Assembly (NCBI RefSeq): GCF_036226885.1 | Contig: NZ_CP109027.1 | Location: 3,224,001 to 3,288,000 of the forward strand | Direction of reading: 5' to 3' | DNA from: Streptomyces sp. NBC_00663 | GTDB taxonomy: Bacteria > Actinomycetota > Actinomycetes > Streptomycetales > Streptomycetaceae | DNA length: 64,000 nt | Part shown: piece by piece, positions 35,138 through 44,906 of the stretch | How the letters are laid out: the number at the start of each line of letters is the position of its first letter | How positions within the stretch are numbered: position 1 is the first letter of the stretch | Notes under the pieces: generated by a model | The model's input: only the letters and a program-made list of their open reading frames with translations | What the model was told of the DNA's origin: nothing | The model's database searches: none | Made by a program: the position numbers and the translations under genes

Positions 35138-36114
35138 AGCTCGTCCTCCTCTTGCTTGAGCACGATCCGCAGGTAGTACGCGGTGATGACCAGCAGGATC
35201 AGGATGGTCAGGACGGCGATCGCGGCGCCCATGCCGTAGTGCTGGTTGCCGACGCCCTCGATGTAGGCGTAGACGGGCAGGATCTCGGTGAGCCGGTCGG
35301 GGCCGCCGCCGTTGATGGTGAAGACCTGCACGAACGCCTTGAAGATCCAGATGACCTCCAGGAACGTCGTGGCGTAGAGGAAGGGCCGCAGGAACGGCAG
35401 CGTCACCGTGGTGAAGCTCTTCCAGGCGCCCGCGCCGTCCAGGGCCGCGGCCTCGTAGAGCTCACCGGGGATCGTGGTCGTCGCGGCGTACAGGTTGATG
35501 GCGACGAACGGGATCGACTGCCAGACGATCAGCACGGTCACCACGAAGAACGTCGACAGCTGGCTGCTGGTCCAGCTGTAGTCGGCCATGGAGTGCCAGC
35601 CGAACTTGTCCAGGACCCAGTTGACGACGCCGAAGCGCTGGGCGAAGAGCCACTGGTAGACGGTGGTCGCGGCGACCACGGGCATCGCCCAGGCCAGCAC
35701 GAGCCCGATCATCAGGGTGACCCGCATCCGCTTGCCGAGGCGGGCGAGGAGCAGGCCGACCAGTGCGCCGAGGAGCATGGTCAGAACGACGTTGACCGCC
35801 GTGAACAGCACGGAGCGGCCGGTGACACGCCAGAAGTCCTCGCCGGTGAGGGCCTGCTTGTAGTTGTCGATGCCGTTCCACTCGGTGACATGCTGGATCA
35901 GCTGTCCCATGTTGAGGTTCTGGAACGACAGCAGGAGGTCCTTCAGCAGCGGCCAGCCGAGCAGCAGCACGGTGGCCGCGCAGGCGGGCAGCAGCAGGAG
36001 GTACGGGGCGAGCGCGCTCGCGCGGGACGCCGGTCGCTGCTCACCGGGCCCTCGCTGGTCCACTTTGGTCACGTCCACCGGACCGGAGGGCGGCCGTTCG
36101 GTCTGCACGGTCAT
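35134..36114 (-). CDS. dasB: Chitobiose ABC transporter permease DasB
   Basis: 326 residues, with a charged N-terminus followed by a MalF-like six-helix domain, including the EAA motif GELYEAAALDGAGAWKSFTTVTLPFLRP. It pairs with DasC to form the membrane channel of the chitobiose importer. It lies 72 bp after dasA and overlaps dasC by ATGA, in an operon driven from the dasA promoter. Confidence 0.95.
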   Translation of the reverse strand: MTVQTERPPSGPVDVTKVDQRGPGEQRPASRASALAPYLLLLPACAATVLLLGWPLLKDLLLSFQNLNMGQLIQHVTEWNGIDNYKQALTGEDFWRVTGRSVLFTAVNVVLTMLLGALVGLLLARLGKRMRVTLMIGLVLAWAMPVVAATTVYQWLFAQRFGVVNWVLDKFGWHSMADYSWTSSQLSTFFVVTVLIVWQSIPFVAINLYAATTTIPGELYEAAALDGAGAWKSFTTVTLPFLRPFLYATTFLEVIWIFKAFVQVFTINGGGPDRLTEILPVYAYIEGVGNQHYGMGAAIAVLTILILLVITAYYLRIVLKQEEDEL

Positions 36115-36186
36115 GCTCGCGTTCTCTCTACTCGGCCTACCGGAACGCGGGGCGAGGGCCGTTGACCGGCCCCCGCCCCGATGCCC

Positions 36187-37464
36187 TTACTGCTGCTGGG
36201 CGAGGCGCTTGTTGAACTCGCTCTCGACCTGCTTGGCGGCCTCGGCCGGCGTCTTGCCGTTGAGGACGGCGGTCATGTAGGTCTTGACCGGGTTGGGCGC
36301 GTTCTCGACCGCGGCCCACTCCGGGATCAGCGGCGTGGTGCCACCACCGGCGGCGGCGGGAGCCGCGGCCTCGGCGACGGCGTTGCCCGTCAGGTTGGTC
36401 TGCAACGACTCCTTGTTCGGGATGACGCCGTTGAGCTTGGCCAGCTCGCCCTCGTACTTGTCGGACAGGGCGATCTTCAGGAACTCGTTGGCGAGCGCCT
36501 GCTTCTTGCTGCCCGCGGCGACGGCGAGGTTGGAGCCGCCGAGGAAGACGCCCTCGGGCTTGTCGGCCGTGGCACCGGGGATGGTGAAGTAGCCGATGTC
36601 CGACTCGATCTTCTTGTTGGCGGCGACGGCCGTGCCGGCCTCCCAGCCCATGCCGATGAAGGCACCGACGTTGCCCTTGGCGAAGACCTCCGCCTGCTGC
36701 GGGGTGGCCTCGTCCTTGTCCTTGGGGGCCTTGGACAGGGCCTGGAACTTCTTGTAGGTCTCCATGGCGGCGGCGACCTTCGGGTCGTCGAGGTTGGAGA
36801 CGTACTTGTCGCCGTCCTTCTTCACCAGCTCGGCGCCCTCACCGATGGTGAGGCCGACGAAGTGGTACCAGTTCTGGCCGGGCAGGTAGATCGGCTCGGC
36901 CTTGGTCTTGTCGCCGATCTGCTTGAGGTCGGCGTAGAACTCGTCCCGTGTCTTCGGGGTGTCCTTGATGCCGGCGTCGGCCCAGACCTTCTTGTTGTAG
37001 ATGACGACGCGGTTGGCGAAGTACCAGGGCGCCGCGTACTGCTTGCCGTCGTAGATCGAGGACTTGTTCAGCGACTCGGTCCAGTCGGCGCCGATCGACG
37101 ACTTGAGGTCGGCGAGGTCGGCGAGGCCGCCGGTCTTGGCGTAGGCCGGGGTCTGGGTGTTGCCGATCTCGAAGACGTCGGGCGGGTTCTCCTCCGACAG
37201 GGCGGTGGTCAGCTTCTGCTGGATGCCGTTCCACTGCTGGATCTCGAACTTGACCTTGGCCTTGGTCTTCTTCTCGAAGGCGGCCTGCACGTCCTTCTGC
37301 CACTGGTCCGGCGAGGAGCCGTCCATCACCCAGACGGTGAGGGTCTGGCCGGCGTAGCCGTCCGCCCCCGCCTTGTCACCACTGTCGCCGTCGTCGCCCC
37401 CACACGCCGCGACGGAGACCAACATGGCCGCGACACCGATCGCGGTAATCAGCTTGCGCTTCAC
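36187..37464 (-). CDS. dasA: Chitobiose-binding lipoprotein DasA
   Basis: 425 residues, GTG start with a GAGGAGG ribosome site (the frame extends 19 codons further but without conservation). The lipobox is VAAC with acylated Cys21 (SVAACGGDDGDSGD). The mature part is a family 1 solute-binding protein with QTLTVWVMDGSS, KAKVKFEIQQWNG and the conserved AAPWYFANRVVIYNKKVWADAG. DasA binds N,N'-diacetylchitobiose and is needed for normal development in S. coelicolor. Two DasR sites precede it. Confidence 0.95.
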   Translation of the reverse strand: MKRKLITAIGVAAMLVSVAACGGDDGDSGDKAGADGYAGQTLTVWVMDGSSPDQWQKDVQAAFEKKTKAKVKFEIQQWNGIQQKLTTALSEENPPDVFEIGNTQTPAYAKTGGLADLADLKSSIGADWTESLNKSSIYDGKQYAAPWYFANRVVIYNKKVWADAGIKDTPKTRDEFYADLKQIGDKTKAEPIYLPGQNWYHFVGLTIGEGAELVKKDGDKYVSNLDDPKVAAAMETYKKFQALSKAPKDKDEATPQQAEVFAKGNVGAFIGMGWEAGTAVAANKKIESDIGYFTIPGATADKPEGVFLGGSNLAVAAGSKKQALANEFLKIALSDKYEGELAKLNGVIPNKESLQTNLTGNAVAEAAAPAAAGGGTTPLIPEWAAVENAPNPVKTYMTAVLNGKTPAEAAKQVESEFNKRLAQQQ

Positions 37465-37519
37465 GCCATCCTCCTCAGGATGCCCACACCCCCCGCCCAC
37501 GAAGCTGGGGCCCTGGACC

Positions 37520-38537
<1,018 letters not shown>

Positions 38538-38636
38538 GCCTGTTGTCGGATCGGCCCCACCCGGAGCGCCGTCGGCACCGATGTCGGACCTTCACCGAAT
38601 CGACATACCGATATGCGGACGAGGTCTTCCACTGCT

Positions 38637-38648
38637 GTCACACGTGAC
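38637..38648. promoter_or_regulatory. Short palindrome upstream of the symporter operon
   Basis: GTCAC-AC-GTGAC, an inverted repeat 56 bp before the DUF3311 start, in a 166-bp gap that otherwise shows nothing recognisable. Possible operator; the cognate regulator is unknown. Confidence 0.35.
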
Positions 38649-38703
38649 CTAGATTGCCTGCGCGTTACACGGTGATCAGTGATGAGGGGATCGGAGCCGC
38701 CGC

Positions 38704-38958
38704 ATGTCATCAGATTCGCCCGAGGCCAGACCACCGGTGGTGACACCCGTCCGCGTGGTCATCGCCCTGTGCCTCTTCGCGCCCTTCGTGGCGATGCTGT
38801 GGGTGGGGTCGTACGCGAAGGTCGACCCGACCTTCATCGGCATCCCGTTCTTCTACTGGTACCAGATGCTGTGGGTGCTCATCTCCACCGCGCTGACGAT
38901 GACCGCGTACAAGCTCTGGCAGCGTGACCAGCGCGCCCGTCGTGGAGGTACCAAGTGA
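38704..38958 (+). CDS. DUF3311 small membrane subunit of the symporter
   Basis: 84 residues with two transmembrane helices (VRVVIALCLFAPFVAMLWVGSY and FYWYQMLWVLISTALTMTAYKLW) and a basic C-terminus. DUF3311 proteins are encoded just before SSS-family transporters and probably form a stabilising small subunit. Its stop overlaps the symporter start by GTGA, so the two are coupled. Confidence 0.85.
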   Translation: MSSDSPEARPPVVTPVRVVIALCLFAPFVAMLWVGSYAKVDPTFIGIPFFYWYQMLWVLISTALTMTAYKLWQRDQRARRGGTK

Positions 38959-40583
38959 ACGACGGCGTGAACGGCGTCGCGCTCGGCGTCTTCATCTTCT
39001 TCTTCCTGGCCGTCACGGTCATGGGCTTCCTCGCCGCGCGCTGGCGCAAGGCCGAGAACGAGCAATCGCTGGACGAATGGGGCCTGGGCGGCCGGTCGTT
39101 CGGCACCTGGGTCACCTGGTTCCTGCTCGGCGGCGACCTCTACACCGCGTACACCTTCGTCGCCGTCCCCGCGGCGATCTACGCGGCGGGCGCGGCCGGC
39201 TTCTTCGCGGTGCCGTACACGATCCTCGTGTACCCCCTGATCTTCACCTTCCTGCCCCGCCTGTGGTCGGTCTCGCACAAGCACGGCTATGTGACGACCT
39301 CCGACTTCGTGCGCGGACGCTGGGGTTCGAAGGGGCTGTCGCTCGCGGTCGCCGTCACCGGCATCCTCGCGACGATGCCCTACATCGCCCTCCAACTCGT
39401 GGGTATCCAGGCGGTCCTGGACGTCATGGGCGTCGGCGGCGGCGAGGACACCAACTGGTTCGTCAAGGACCTGCCGCTGCTGATCGCCTTCGGTGTGCTC
39501 GCGGCGTACACGTACTCGTCCGGCCTGCGCGCCCCCGCCCTGATCGCGTTCGTGAAGGACACGCTGATCTACATCGTCATCGCGGTGGCGATCATCTACA
39601 TCCCGATCAAGCTGGGCGGCTTCGACGAGATCTTCGCCAAGGCGGGCGAGGCGTACAGCCAGACCAACCCGGCGACGGGCGCGCCACGCGGTGCGCTGGT
39701 GCCGGGCGAGCCGGGCCAATGGACGTACGCCACGCTGGCGTTGGGCTCCGCGCTCGCGCTCTTCATGTACCCGCACTCGATCACCGCGACGCTCTCCTCC
39801 AGGAGCCGTGAGGTGATCCGCCGCAACACCACGATCCTGCCGCTGTACTCGCTGATGCTGGGTCTGCTGGCGCTGCTGGGCTTCATGGCGATCGCGGCCG
39901 GAGTCAAGGTCACCAACGGCCAGTTGGCGATCCCGCAGCTCTTCGAGGACATGTTCCCGGACTGGTTCGCGGGCGTGGCCTTCGCGGCGATCGGCATCGG
40001 CGCCCTCGTGCCGGCGGCGATCATGTCCATCGCGGCGGCGAACCTCTTCACCCGCAACATCTACAAGGACTTCATCAAGCCGGACGCCACGCCCGAGCAG
40101 GAGACCAAGGTCTCCAAGCTGGTGTCCCTGCTGGTGAAGGTCGGCGCGCTCATCTTCGTCCTGACCATGGACAAGACGGTTGCCATCAACTTCCAGCTCC
40201 TGGGCGGCATCTGGATCCTCCAGACCTTCCCGGCCCTGGTCGGCGGCCTGTTCACCCGCTGGTTCCACCGCTGGGCGCTGCTCGCCGGCTGGGCCGTCGG
40301 CATGATCTACGGCACCGTCGCCGCGTACGGCGTCGCCTCGCCCACGCAGAAGCACTTCGGCGGCTCGTCGAAGGAGATCCCGGGCATCGGCGAGATCGGC
40401 TACATCGGCCTGACGGCGTTCGTCCTGAACGTCGCCGTCACGGTGGTCCTGACCTTCGCCCTGAAGGCCTTCAAGGCCCCCGAGGGCATCGACGAGACCA
40501 GCCCGGAGGACTACACGGCGGACGCCGGCGACCCCGGCGTCCAGGTCGAGCTGCCGCCGGCGACGGCGGGCACCTCGCACTGA
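38955..40583 (+). CDS. Sodium:solute symporter (SSS family, monocarboxylate-type)
   Basis: 542 residues, GTG start overlapping DUF3311. Thirteen or so helices; the conserved SSS core includes DEWGLGGRSFGTWVTWFLLGGDLYTAYTF, PLTFTFLPRLW-type sequence, and GALVPAAIMSIAAANLFTRNIYKDF. It belongs near MctP-like monocarboxylate permeases, which take up pyruvate, lactate or acetate; the exact solute is not certain. A hairpin terminator follows the stop codon. Confidence 0.88.
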   Translation: MNDGVNGVALGVFIFFFLAVTVMGFLAARWRKAENEQSLDEWGLGGRSFGTWVTWFLLGGDLYTAYTFVAVPAAIYAAGAAGFFAVPYTILVYPLIFTFLPRLWSVSHKHGYVTTSDFVRGRWGSKGLSLAVAVTGILATMPYIALQLVGIQAVLDVMGVGGGEDTNWFVKDLPLLIAFGVLAAYTYSSGLRAPALIAFVKDTLIYIVIAVAIIYIPIKLGGFDEIFAKAGEAYSQTNPATGAPRGALVPGEPGQWTYATLALGSALALFMYPHSITATLSSRSREVIRRNTTILPLYSLMLGLLALLGFMAIAAGVKVTNGQLAIPQLFEDMFPDWFAGVAFAAIGIGALVPAAIMSIAAANLFTRNIYKDFIKPDATPEQETKVSKLVSLLVKVGALIFVLTMDKTVAINFQLLGGIWILQTFPALVGGLFTRWFHRWALLAGWAVGMIYGTVAAYGVASPTQKHFGGSSKEIPGIGEIGYIGLTAFVLNVAVTVVLTFALKAFKAPEGIDETSPEDYTADAGDPGVQVELPPATAGTSH

Positions 40584-40599
40584 GGGTTTCCGTGCTCAG

Positions 40600-40626
40600 C
40601 GGGCCGTCGGAATATCCGGCGGCCCG
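40600..40626 (+). terminator. Terminator of the symporter operon
   Basis: An 11-bp stem with one G-U pair (40600-40610 with 40616-40626) and a 5-nt loop AATAT, 17 bases after the symporter stop, followed by TTGTCG. Confidence 0.7.
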
Positions 40627-40656
40627 TTGTCGTACCGGTCGGGCACACTCGCACCC

Positions 40657-41160
40657 ATGGACATCGAGATCCGGGCAGCGGAACCCGGCGAATACGACAC
40701 GATCGGCGAGATCACGGCCCAGGCCTATCTCCTGGACGACCTCCTCACCTTCGGCGAGAGCGACTGGTACCTGGGCGAGTTGAGGGACGTCGCCAAGCGG
40801 GCCGGCTCCGCCGAGGTCCTCGTGGCCTCGCTGGGCGGCGAACTCATCGGCACCGTCACCTACGTCGCCGCCGGCGGCGACATGGCCGAGCACGCCCGGC
40901 CCGACGAGGCCGTGATCCGCATGCTCGCCGTCAGCCGCGCAGCGCGTGGCAGAGGGGCCGGGGAAGCCCTCGTACGCGCCTGTATCGACCGGGCGAAGGC
41001 GGCGGACGGCTGCACGGGCGTCGTCCTGTCGACCCAGGAGATCATGCACGCCGCCCACCGCATCTACGAACGCCTCGGTTTCGTCCGCGCACCCGAGCGC
41101 GACTGGCGGCCGATCCCCGGCGAGGAGTTCACGCTTCTCACCTATGAGTTGACGCTCTGA
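40657..41160 (+). CDS. GNAT-family N-acetyltransferase
   Basis: 167 residues from ATG 40657. The acetyl-CoA pocket is IRMLAVSRAARGRGAGEALVRACIDRAKAADG, followed by LSTQEIMHAAHRIYERLGFVRAPERDW. Probably acetylates a small amine or a protein N-terminus; substrate unknown. Between the SSS operon and the nrdAB control region, transcribed alone. Confidence 0.85.
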   Translation: MDIEIRAAEPGEYDTIGEITAQAYLLDDLLTFGESDWYLGELRDVAKRAGSAEVLVASLGGELIGTVTYVAAGGDMAEHARPDEAVIRMLAVSRAARGRGAGEALVRACIDRAKAADGCTGVVLSTQEIMHAAHRIYERLGFVRAPERDWRPIPGEEFTLLTYELTL

Positions 41161-41170
41161 AGTCGCCGCG

Positions 41171-41217
41171 ACACAACATCTAGGGGTGCCACCCGAACCC
41201 GGCACAAGATGTATGCT
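41171..41217 (+). promoter_or_regulatory. Two NrdR boxes upstream of nrdAB
   Basis: ACACAACATCTAGGGG (41171-41186) and GCACAAGATGTATGCT (41202-41217) each resemble the 16-bp NrdR box (acaCwAtATaTwGtgt). The 15-bp gap puts the sites about three helical turns apart, the standard NrdR arrangement. NrdR represses ribonucleotide reductase genes when dATP is high. Confidence 0.75.
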
Positions 41218-41340
41218 CATGCTCGCTGTCGCCGCAGGGGAATCCGGTGCGAATCCGGAACTGTCCCGCAACGGTGTACTTGTGCATGTCTTGTGCGTGT
41301 ACGGGAGTCAGTCCGAGGACCTGTCGACAGCGCGCCCAGG
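41215..41340 (+). ncRNA. Cobalamin (AdoCbl) riboswitch controlling nrdAB
   Basis: The conserved core is plain: AGGGGAATCCGGTGCGAATC at 41236-41255, followed by CGGAACTGTCCCGCAACGGTG and the B12 box AGTCAGTCCGAGGACCTG (41306-41323). The P1 helix pairs CGCTGTCG (41224-41231) with CGACAGCG (41325-41332). Downstream, GGCCCGG (41348-41354) pairs with CCGGGCC (41367-41373), a likely expression platform. In S. coelicolor the equivalent element shuts off class Ia reductase when cobalamin is available, because the cell then uses the B12-dependent class II enzyme. Confidence 0.95.
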
Positions 41341-41466
41341 CCGCCGTGGCCCGGGTGCCATGACGTCCGGGCCTCGCGGAGTGGGCCGGTGGACGCGACG
41401 CCGCGTGCGCTCGTGCTGCCCCCTGCTCTCCGCCAGGCCCCGTGCCGAGCGAGGGAGAGCCCCCCA

Positions 41467-43833
41467 GTGACCATCGCGCCAGCCGATCCGGCTTCAGCGG
41501 TCCAGGCGGAGAACGACGGTCCCGGTACCGCCCTGTTGCGGACCCTGACCGAGCTGACCGCCGACCTGCCCGACGCCGACCCCGGACGGGTCGCCGCCGC
41601 CGCGCTGCGCGGCCGGTCCGGCCGGGCGGCCTCCGATGGCGGCGCGGAGCTGCGCGAGCTGGCGACGGAGGCCGCCGCCGGACTCATCTCCGAGGACCCC
41701 GCCTACTCCCGGCTGGCGGCCCGGCTGCTGACCGTCAGCATCGCCGCCGAGGCCGCCTCCCAGGGCGTCACGTCCTTCACCGAGTCGGTCGCGGTCGGCC
41801 ACCGCGAGGGCCTGGTCGCCGACCGTACGGCGGAGTTCGTACGGATCCACGCGGCGCGTCTCGACGCGCTGATCGATCCGGCGGGCGACGACCGCTTCGG
41901 CTACTTCGGGCTCCGCACCCTGCACAGCCGCTATCTCCTGAGGCACCCGATCACCCGCCAGGTCATCGAGACACCCCAGCACTTCATGCTGCGCGTCGCC
42001 GCCGGTCTCGCCGAGGACGACACCACGCGCGCCCTGGACGAAGTCGCCGCGCTCTACGGGCTCATGAGCCGCCTCGACTACCTGCCGTCCTCCCCCACGC
42101 TCTTCAACTCCGGCACCCGGCACCCCCAGATGTCGTCCTGCTATCTCCTCGACTCCCCGCTGGACGAGCTGGACTCCATCTACGACCGCTACCACCAGGT
42201 CGCCCGCCTCTCCAAGCACGCCGGTGGCATCGGCCTCTCGTACTCCCGTATCCGCAGCCGCGGTTCGCTGATCCGGGGCACCAACGGGCACTCCAACGGC
42301 ATCGTGCCGTTCCTGAAGACGCTGGACGCGAGTGTCGCCGCCGTGAACCAGGGCGGCCGGCGCAAGGGCGCCGCCGCGGTGTACCTGGAGACCTGGCACT
42401 CCGACATCGAGGAGTTCCTGGAGCTGCGCGACAACACCGGCGAGGACGCCCGGCGTACGCACAACCTGAACCTCGCGCACTGGATCCCGGACGAGTTCAT
42501 GCGCCGGGTGAACGCCGACGCCCAGTGGTCGCTGTTCTCCCCGGCCGACGTGCCCGAGCTGGTCGACCTGTGGGGCGAGGAGTTCGACGCCGCGTACCGC
42601 AAGGCGGAGGCGGCGGGCCTCGCCAGGAAGACCATCCCGGCCCGTGACCTCTACGGCCGCATGATGCGCACCCTCGCGCAGACCGGCAACGGCTGGATGA
42701 CCTTCAAGGACGCCGCCAACCGCACCGCCAACCAGACGGCGCTGCCCGGCAGTGTGGTCCACTCCTCCAACCTCTGCACGGAGATCCTGGAGGTCACGGA
42801 CGACGGGGAGACGGCGGTCTGCAACCTCGGTTCGGTGAACCTGGGCGCGTTCGTGGTCGGTCAGGAGATCGACTGGGAGCGGCTGGACGAGACCGTCCGC
42901 ACCGCCGTCACCTTCCTCGACCGCGTGGTGGACATCAACTTCTACCCGACCGAGCAGGCCGGCCGGTCGAACGCGAAGTGGCGCCCGGTGGGCCTGGGCG
43001 CGATGGGCCTCCAGGACGTCTTCTTCAAGCTGCGGCTGCCCTTCGACTCGCCGGAGGCCAAGGCCCTCTCCACCCGCATCGCCGAGCGCATCATGCTCGC
43101 CGCGTACGAGGCCTCCACCGACCTCGCCGAGCGCAACGGCCCGCTCCCGGCGTGGGAGAAGACCCGTACCGCCCAGGGTGTCCTGCACCCCGACCACTAC
43201 GGTGTCGAGCTGACCTGGCCGGAGCGCTGGGCGGCGCTGCGCGAGCGGATGGCCACCACGGGCCTGCGCAACTCCCTGCTGCTCGCCATCGCGCCCACCG
43301 CCACGATCGCCTCGATCGCGGGCGTGTACGAGTGCATCGAGCCTCAGGTCTCGAACCTCTTCAAGCGCGAGACGCTGTCCGGCGAGTTCCTCCAGGTCAA
43401 CTCCTACCTGGTGGCCGAGCTGAAGAAGCTCGGCGTGTGGGACGCGCAGACCCGGGAGGCGCTGCGCGAGTCCAACGGCTCGGTGCAGGGCTTCACCTGG
43501 GTCCCGCAGGACGTCCGCGACCTGTACCGCACGGCGTGGGAGATCCCGCAGCGCGGCCTGATCGACATGGCCGCCGCGCGCACCCCGTTCCTGGACCAGT
43601 CCCAGTCGCTGAACCTGTTCCTGGAGACGCCGACCATCGGCAAGCTCTCCTCGATGTACGCGTACGCCTGGAAGCAGGGCCTGAAGACGACGTACTACCT
43701 GCGCTCGCGCCCGGCGACAAGGATCGCGCGCGCGGCCCAGGCGCAGACAACTGTCCCCGTCCAGCAGGTGACTTCGGAAGAAGCGATCGCCTGCTCCCTT
43801 GAGAACCCCGAGTCCTGCGAGGCCTGCCAGTAA
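41467..43833 (+). CDS. nrdA: Class Ia ribonucleoside-diphosphate reductase, large subunit NrdA
   Basis: 788 residues, GTG start with GAGGGAG site. Redox pair residue Cys225 sits in MSSCYLLDSPLD; the active-site thiyl cysteine is Cys437 in SSNLCTEILEV, with the flanking Asn435 and Glu439; the C-terminal shuttle pair is in SCEACQ at the very end. The N-terminal part looks like a degenerate ATP-cone rather than a canonical one, suggesting altered allosteric control. It makes dNDPs from NDPs with NrdB, oxygen-dependent. It overlaps nrdB by TAATG. Confidence 0.95.
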   Translation: MTIAPADPASAVQAENDGPGTALLRTLTELTADLPDADPGRVAAAALRGRSGRAASDGGAELRELATEAAAGLISEDPAYSRLAARLLTVSIAAEAASQGVTSFTESVAVGHREGLVADRTAEFVRIHAARLDALIDPAGDDRFGYFGLRTLHSRYLLRHPITRQVIETPQHFMLRVAAGLAEDDTTRALDEVAALYGLMSRLDYLPSSPTLFNSGTRHPQMSSCYLLDSPLDELDSIYDRYHQVARLSKHAGGIGLSYSRIRSRGSLIRGTNGHSNGIVPFLKTLDASVAAVNQGGRRKGAAAVYLETWHSDIEEFLELRDNTGEDARRTHNLNLAHWIPDEFMRRVNADAQWSLFSPADVPELVDLWGEEFDAAYRKAEAAGLARKTIPARDLYGRMMRTLAQTGNGWMTFKDAANRTANQTALPGSVVHSSNLCTEILEVTDDGETAVCNLGSVNLGAFVVGQEIDWERLDETVRTAVTFLDRVVDINFYPTEQAGRSNAKWRPVGLGAMGLQDVFFKLRLPFDSPEAKALSTRIAERIMLAAYEASTDLAERNGPLPAWEKTRTAQGVLHPDHYGVELTWPERWAALRERMATTGLRNSLLLAIAPTATIASIAGVYECIEPQVSNLFKRETLSGEFLQVNSYLVAELKKLGVWDAQTREALRESNGSVQGFTWVPQDVRDLYRTAWEIPQRGLIDMAAARTPFLDQSQSLNLFLETPTIGKLSSMYAYAWKQGLKTTYYLRSRPATRIARAAQAQTTVPVQQVTSEEAIACSLENPESCEACQ

Positions 43834-44846
43834 TGAGCTCCACCCAGAAGAACCTGCTCGACCCGGGCTTCGAGCTGACTCTGCGTCCCATGCGCTACCC
43901 GGACTTCTACGAGCGCTACCGGGACGCCATCAAGAACACCTGGACCGTCGAGGAGGTCGACCTCCACTCGGACGTCGCCGACCTGGCGAAGCTGACGCCG
44001 GAGGAGCAGCACCTGATCGGCCGCCTGGTGGCGTTCTTCGCGACGGGCGACTCGATCGTGGCGAACAACCTGGTGCTGACGCTCTACAAGCACATCAACT
44101 CCCCGGAGGCGCGGCTGTACTTGAGCCGCCAGCTCTTCGAGGAAGCGGTGCACGTCCAGTTCTATCTGACGCTCCTCGACACCTACCTCCCCGATCCGGA
44201 GGACCGGACGGCGGCCTTCGCGGCGGTGGAGAACATCCCCTCCATCCGCGAGAAGGCGGAGTTCTGCTTCCGGTGGATCAACGAGGTCGAGAAGCTGGAG
44301 CGCCTGGAGTCGAAGGCCGACCGCCGCCGTTTCCTGCTCAACCTCATCTGCTTCGCCGCGTGCATCGAGGGCCTGTTCTTCTACGGTGCCTTCGCGTACG
44401 TCTACTGGTTCCGCAGCCGGGGTCTGCTGCACGGTCTCGCCACCGGCACCAACTGGGTGTTCCGCGACGAGACCATGCACATGAGCTTCGCGTTCGAGGT
44501 GGTCGACACCGTCCGCAAGGAGGAGCCGGAGCTCTTCGACGAGCAGCTCCAGCAGCAGGTCACGGACATGATGCGGGAGGCGGTCGAGGCGGAGCTCCAG
44601 TTCGGCCGCGACCTGTGCGGTGACGGTCTGCCGGGCATGAACACCGACTCGATGCGTCAGTACCTGGAGTGCGTCGCCGACCAGCGCCTCACCCGCCTGG
44701 GCTTCGCCCCGGTGTACGGCTCGGAGAACCCGTTCTCCTTCATGGAGCTCCAGGGCGTCCAGGAGCTGACGAACTTCTTCGAGCGCCGCCCGTCCGCGTA
44801 CCAGGTCGCCGTGGAGGGCACGGTCGACCTGGACGAGGACTTCTAG
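43833..44846 (+). CDS. nrdB: Class Ia ribonucleotide reductase small subunit NrdB
   Basis: 337 residues. The diiron carboxylate ligands lie in EEQHLIGRLVAFFATGDSIVANNL, SRQLFEEAVHVQFYLTLL and RDETMHMSFAFEVVDTV. The tyrosyl radical site is expected near the middle helix. The C-terminal tail ends VDLDEDF, the acidic peptide that docks into NrdA. It shares the promoter and riboswitch with nrdA. The downstream hairpin at 44858-44903 may end the transcript. Confidence 0.95.
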   Translation: MSSTQKNLLDPGFELTLRPMRYPDFYERYRDAIKNTWTVEEVDLHSDVADLAKLTPEEQHLIGRLVAFFATGDSIVANNLVLTLYKHINSPEARLYLSRQLFEEAVHVQFYLTLLDTYLPDPEDRTAAFAAVENIPSIREKAEFCFRWINEVEKLERLESKADRRRFLLNLICFAACIEGLFFYGAFAYVYWFRSRGLLHGLATGTNWVFRDETMHMSFAFEVVDTVRKEEPELFDEQLQQQVTDMMREAVEAELQFGRDLCGDGLPGMNTDSMRQYLECVADQRLTRLGFAPVYGSENPFSFMELQGVQELTNFFERRPSAYQVAVEGTVDLDEDF

Positions 44847-44857
44847 CCCCACGCCAG

Positions 44858-44903
44858 GGATCCCTTCTCGCCGCCGGCACGTCATAGAGGCGAGGAGGGA
44901 TCC
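44858..44903 (+). promoter_or_regulatory. 15-bp hairpin that buries the ribosome site of the lipoprotein gene
   Basis: GGATCCCTTCTCGCC (44858-44872) pairs with GGCGAGGAGGGATCC (44889-44903), with a single G-U wobble. The GGAGG at about 44894-44898 serving the ATG at 44907 is wholly inside the stem. It may be the nrdB terminator, a translational block on read-through transcripts, or both. Confidence 0.7.
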
Positions 44904-44906
44904 GTC

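Noticed and set aside
41209..41466. N-terminal extension of NrdA from 41209
   Set aside because: The extra 86 codons are the cobalamin riboswitch and its platform; conserved protein sequence begins at GTG 41467.
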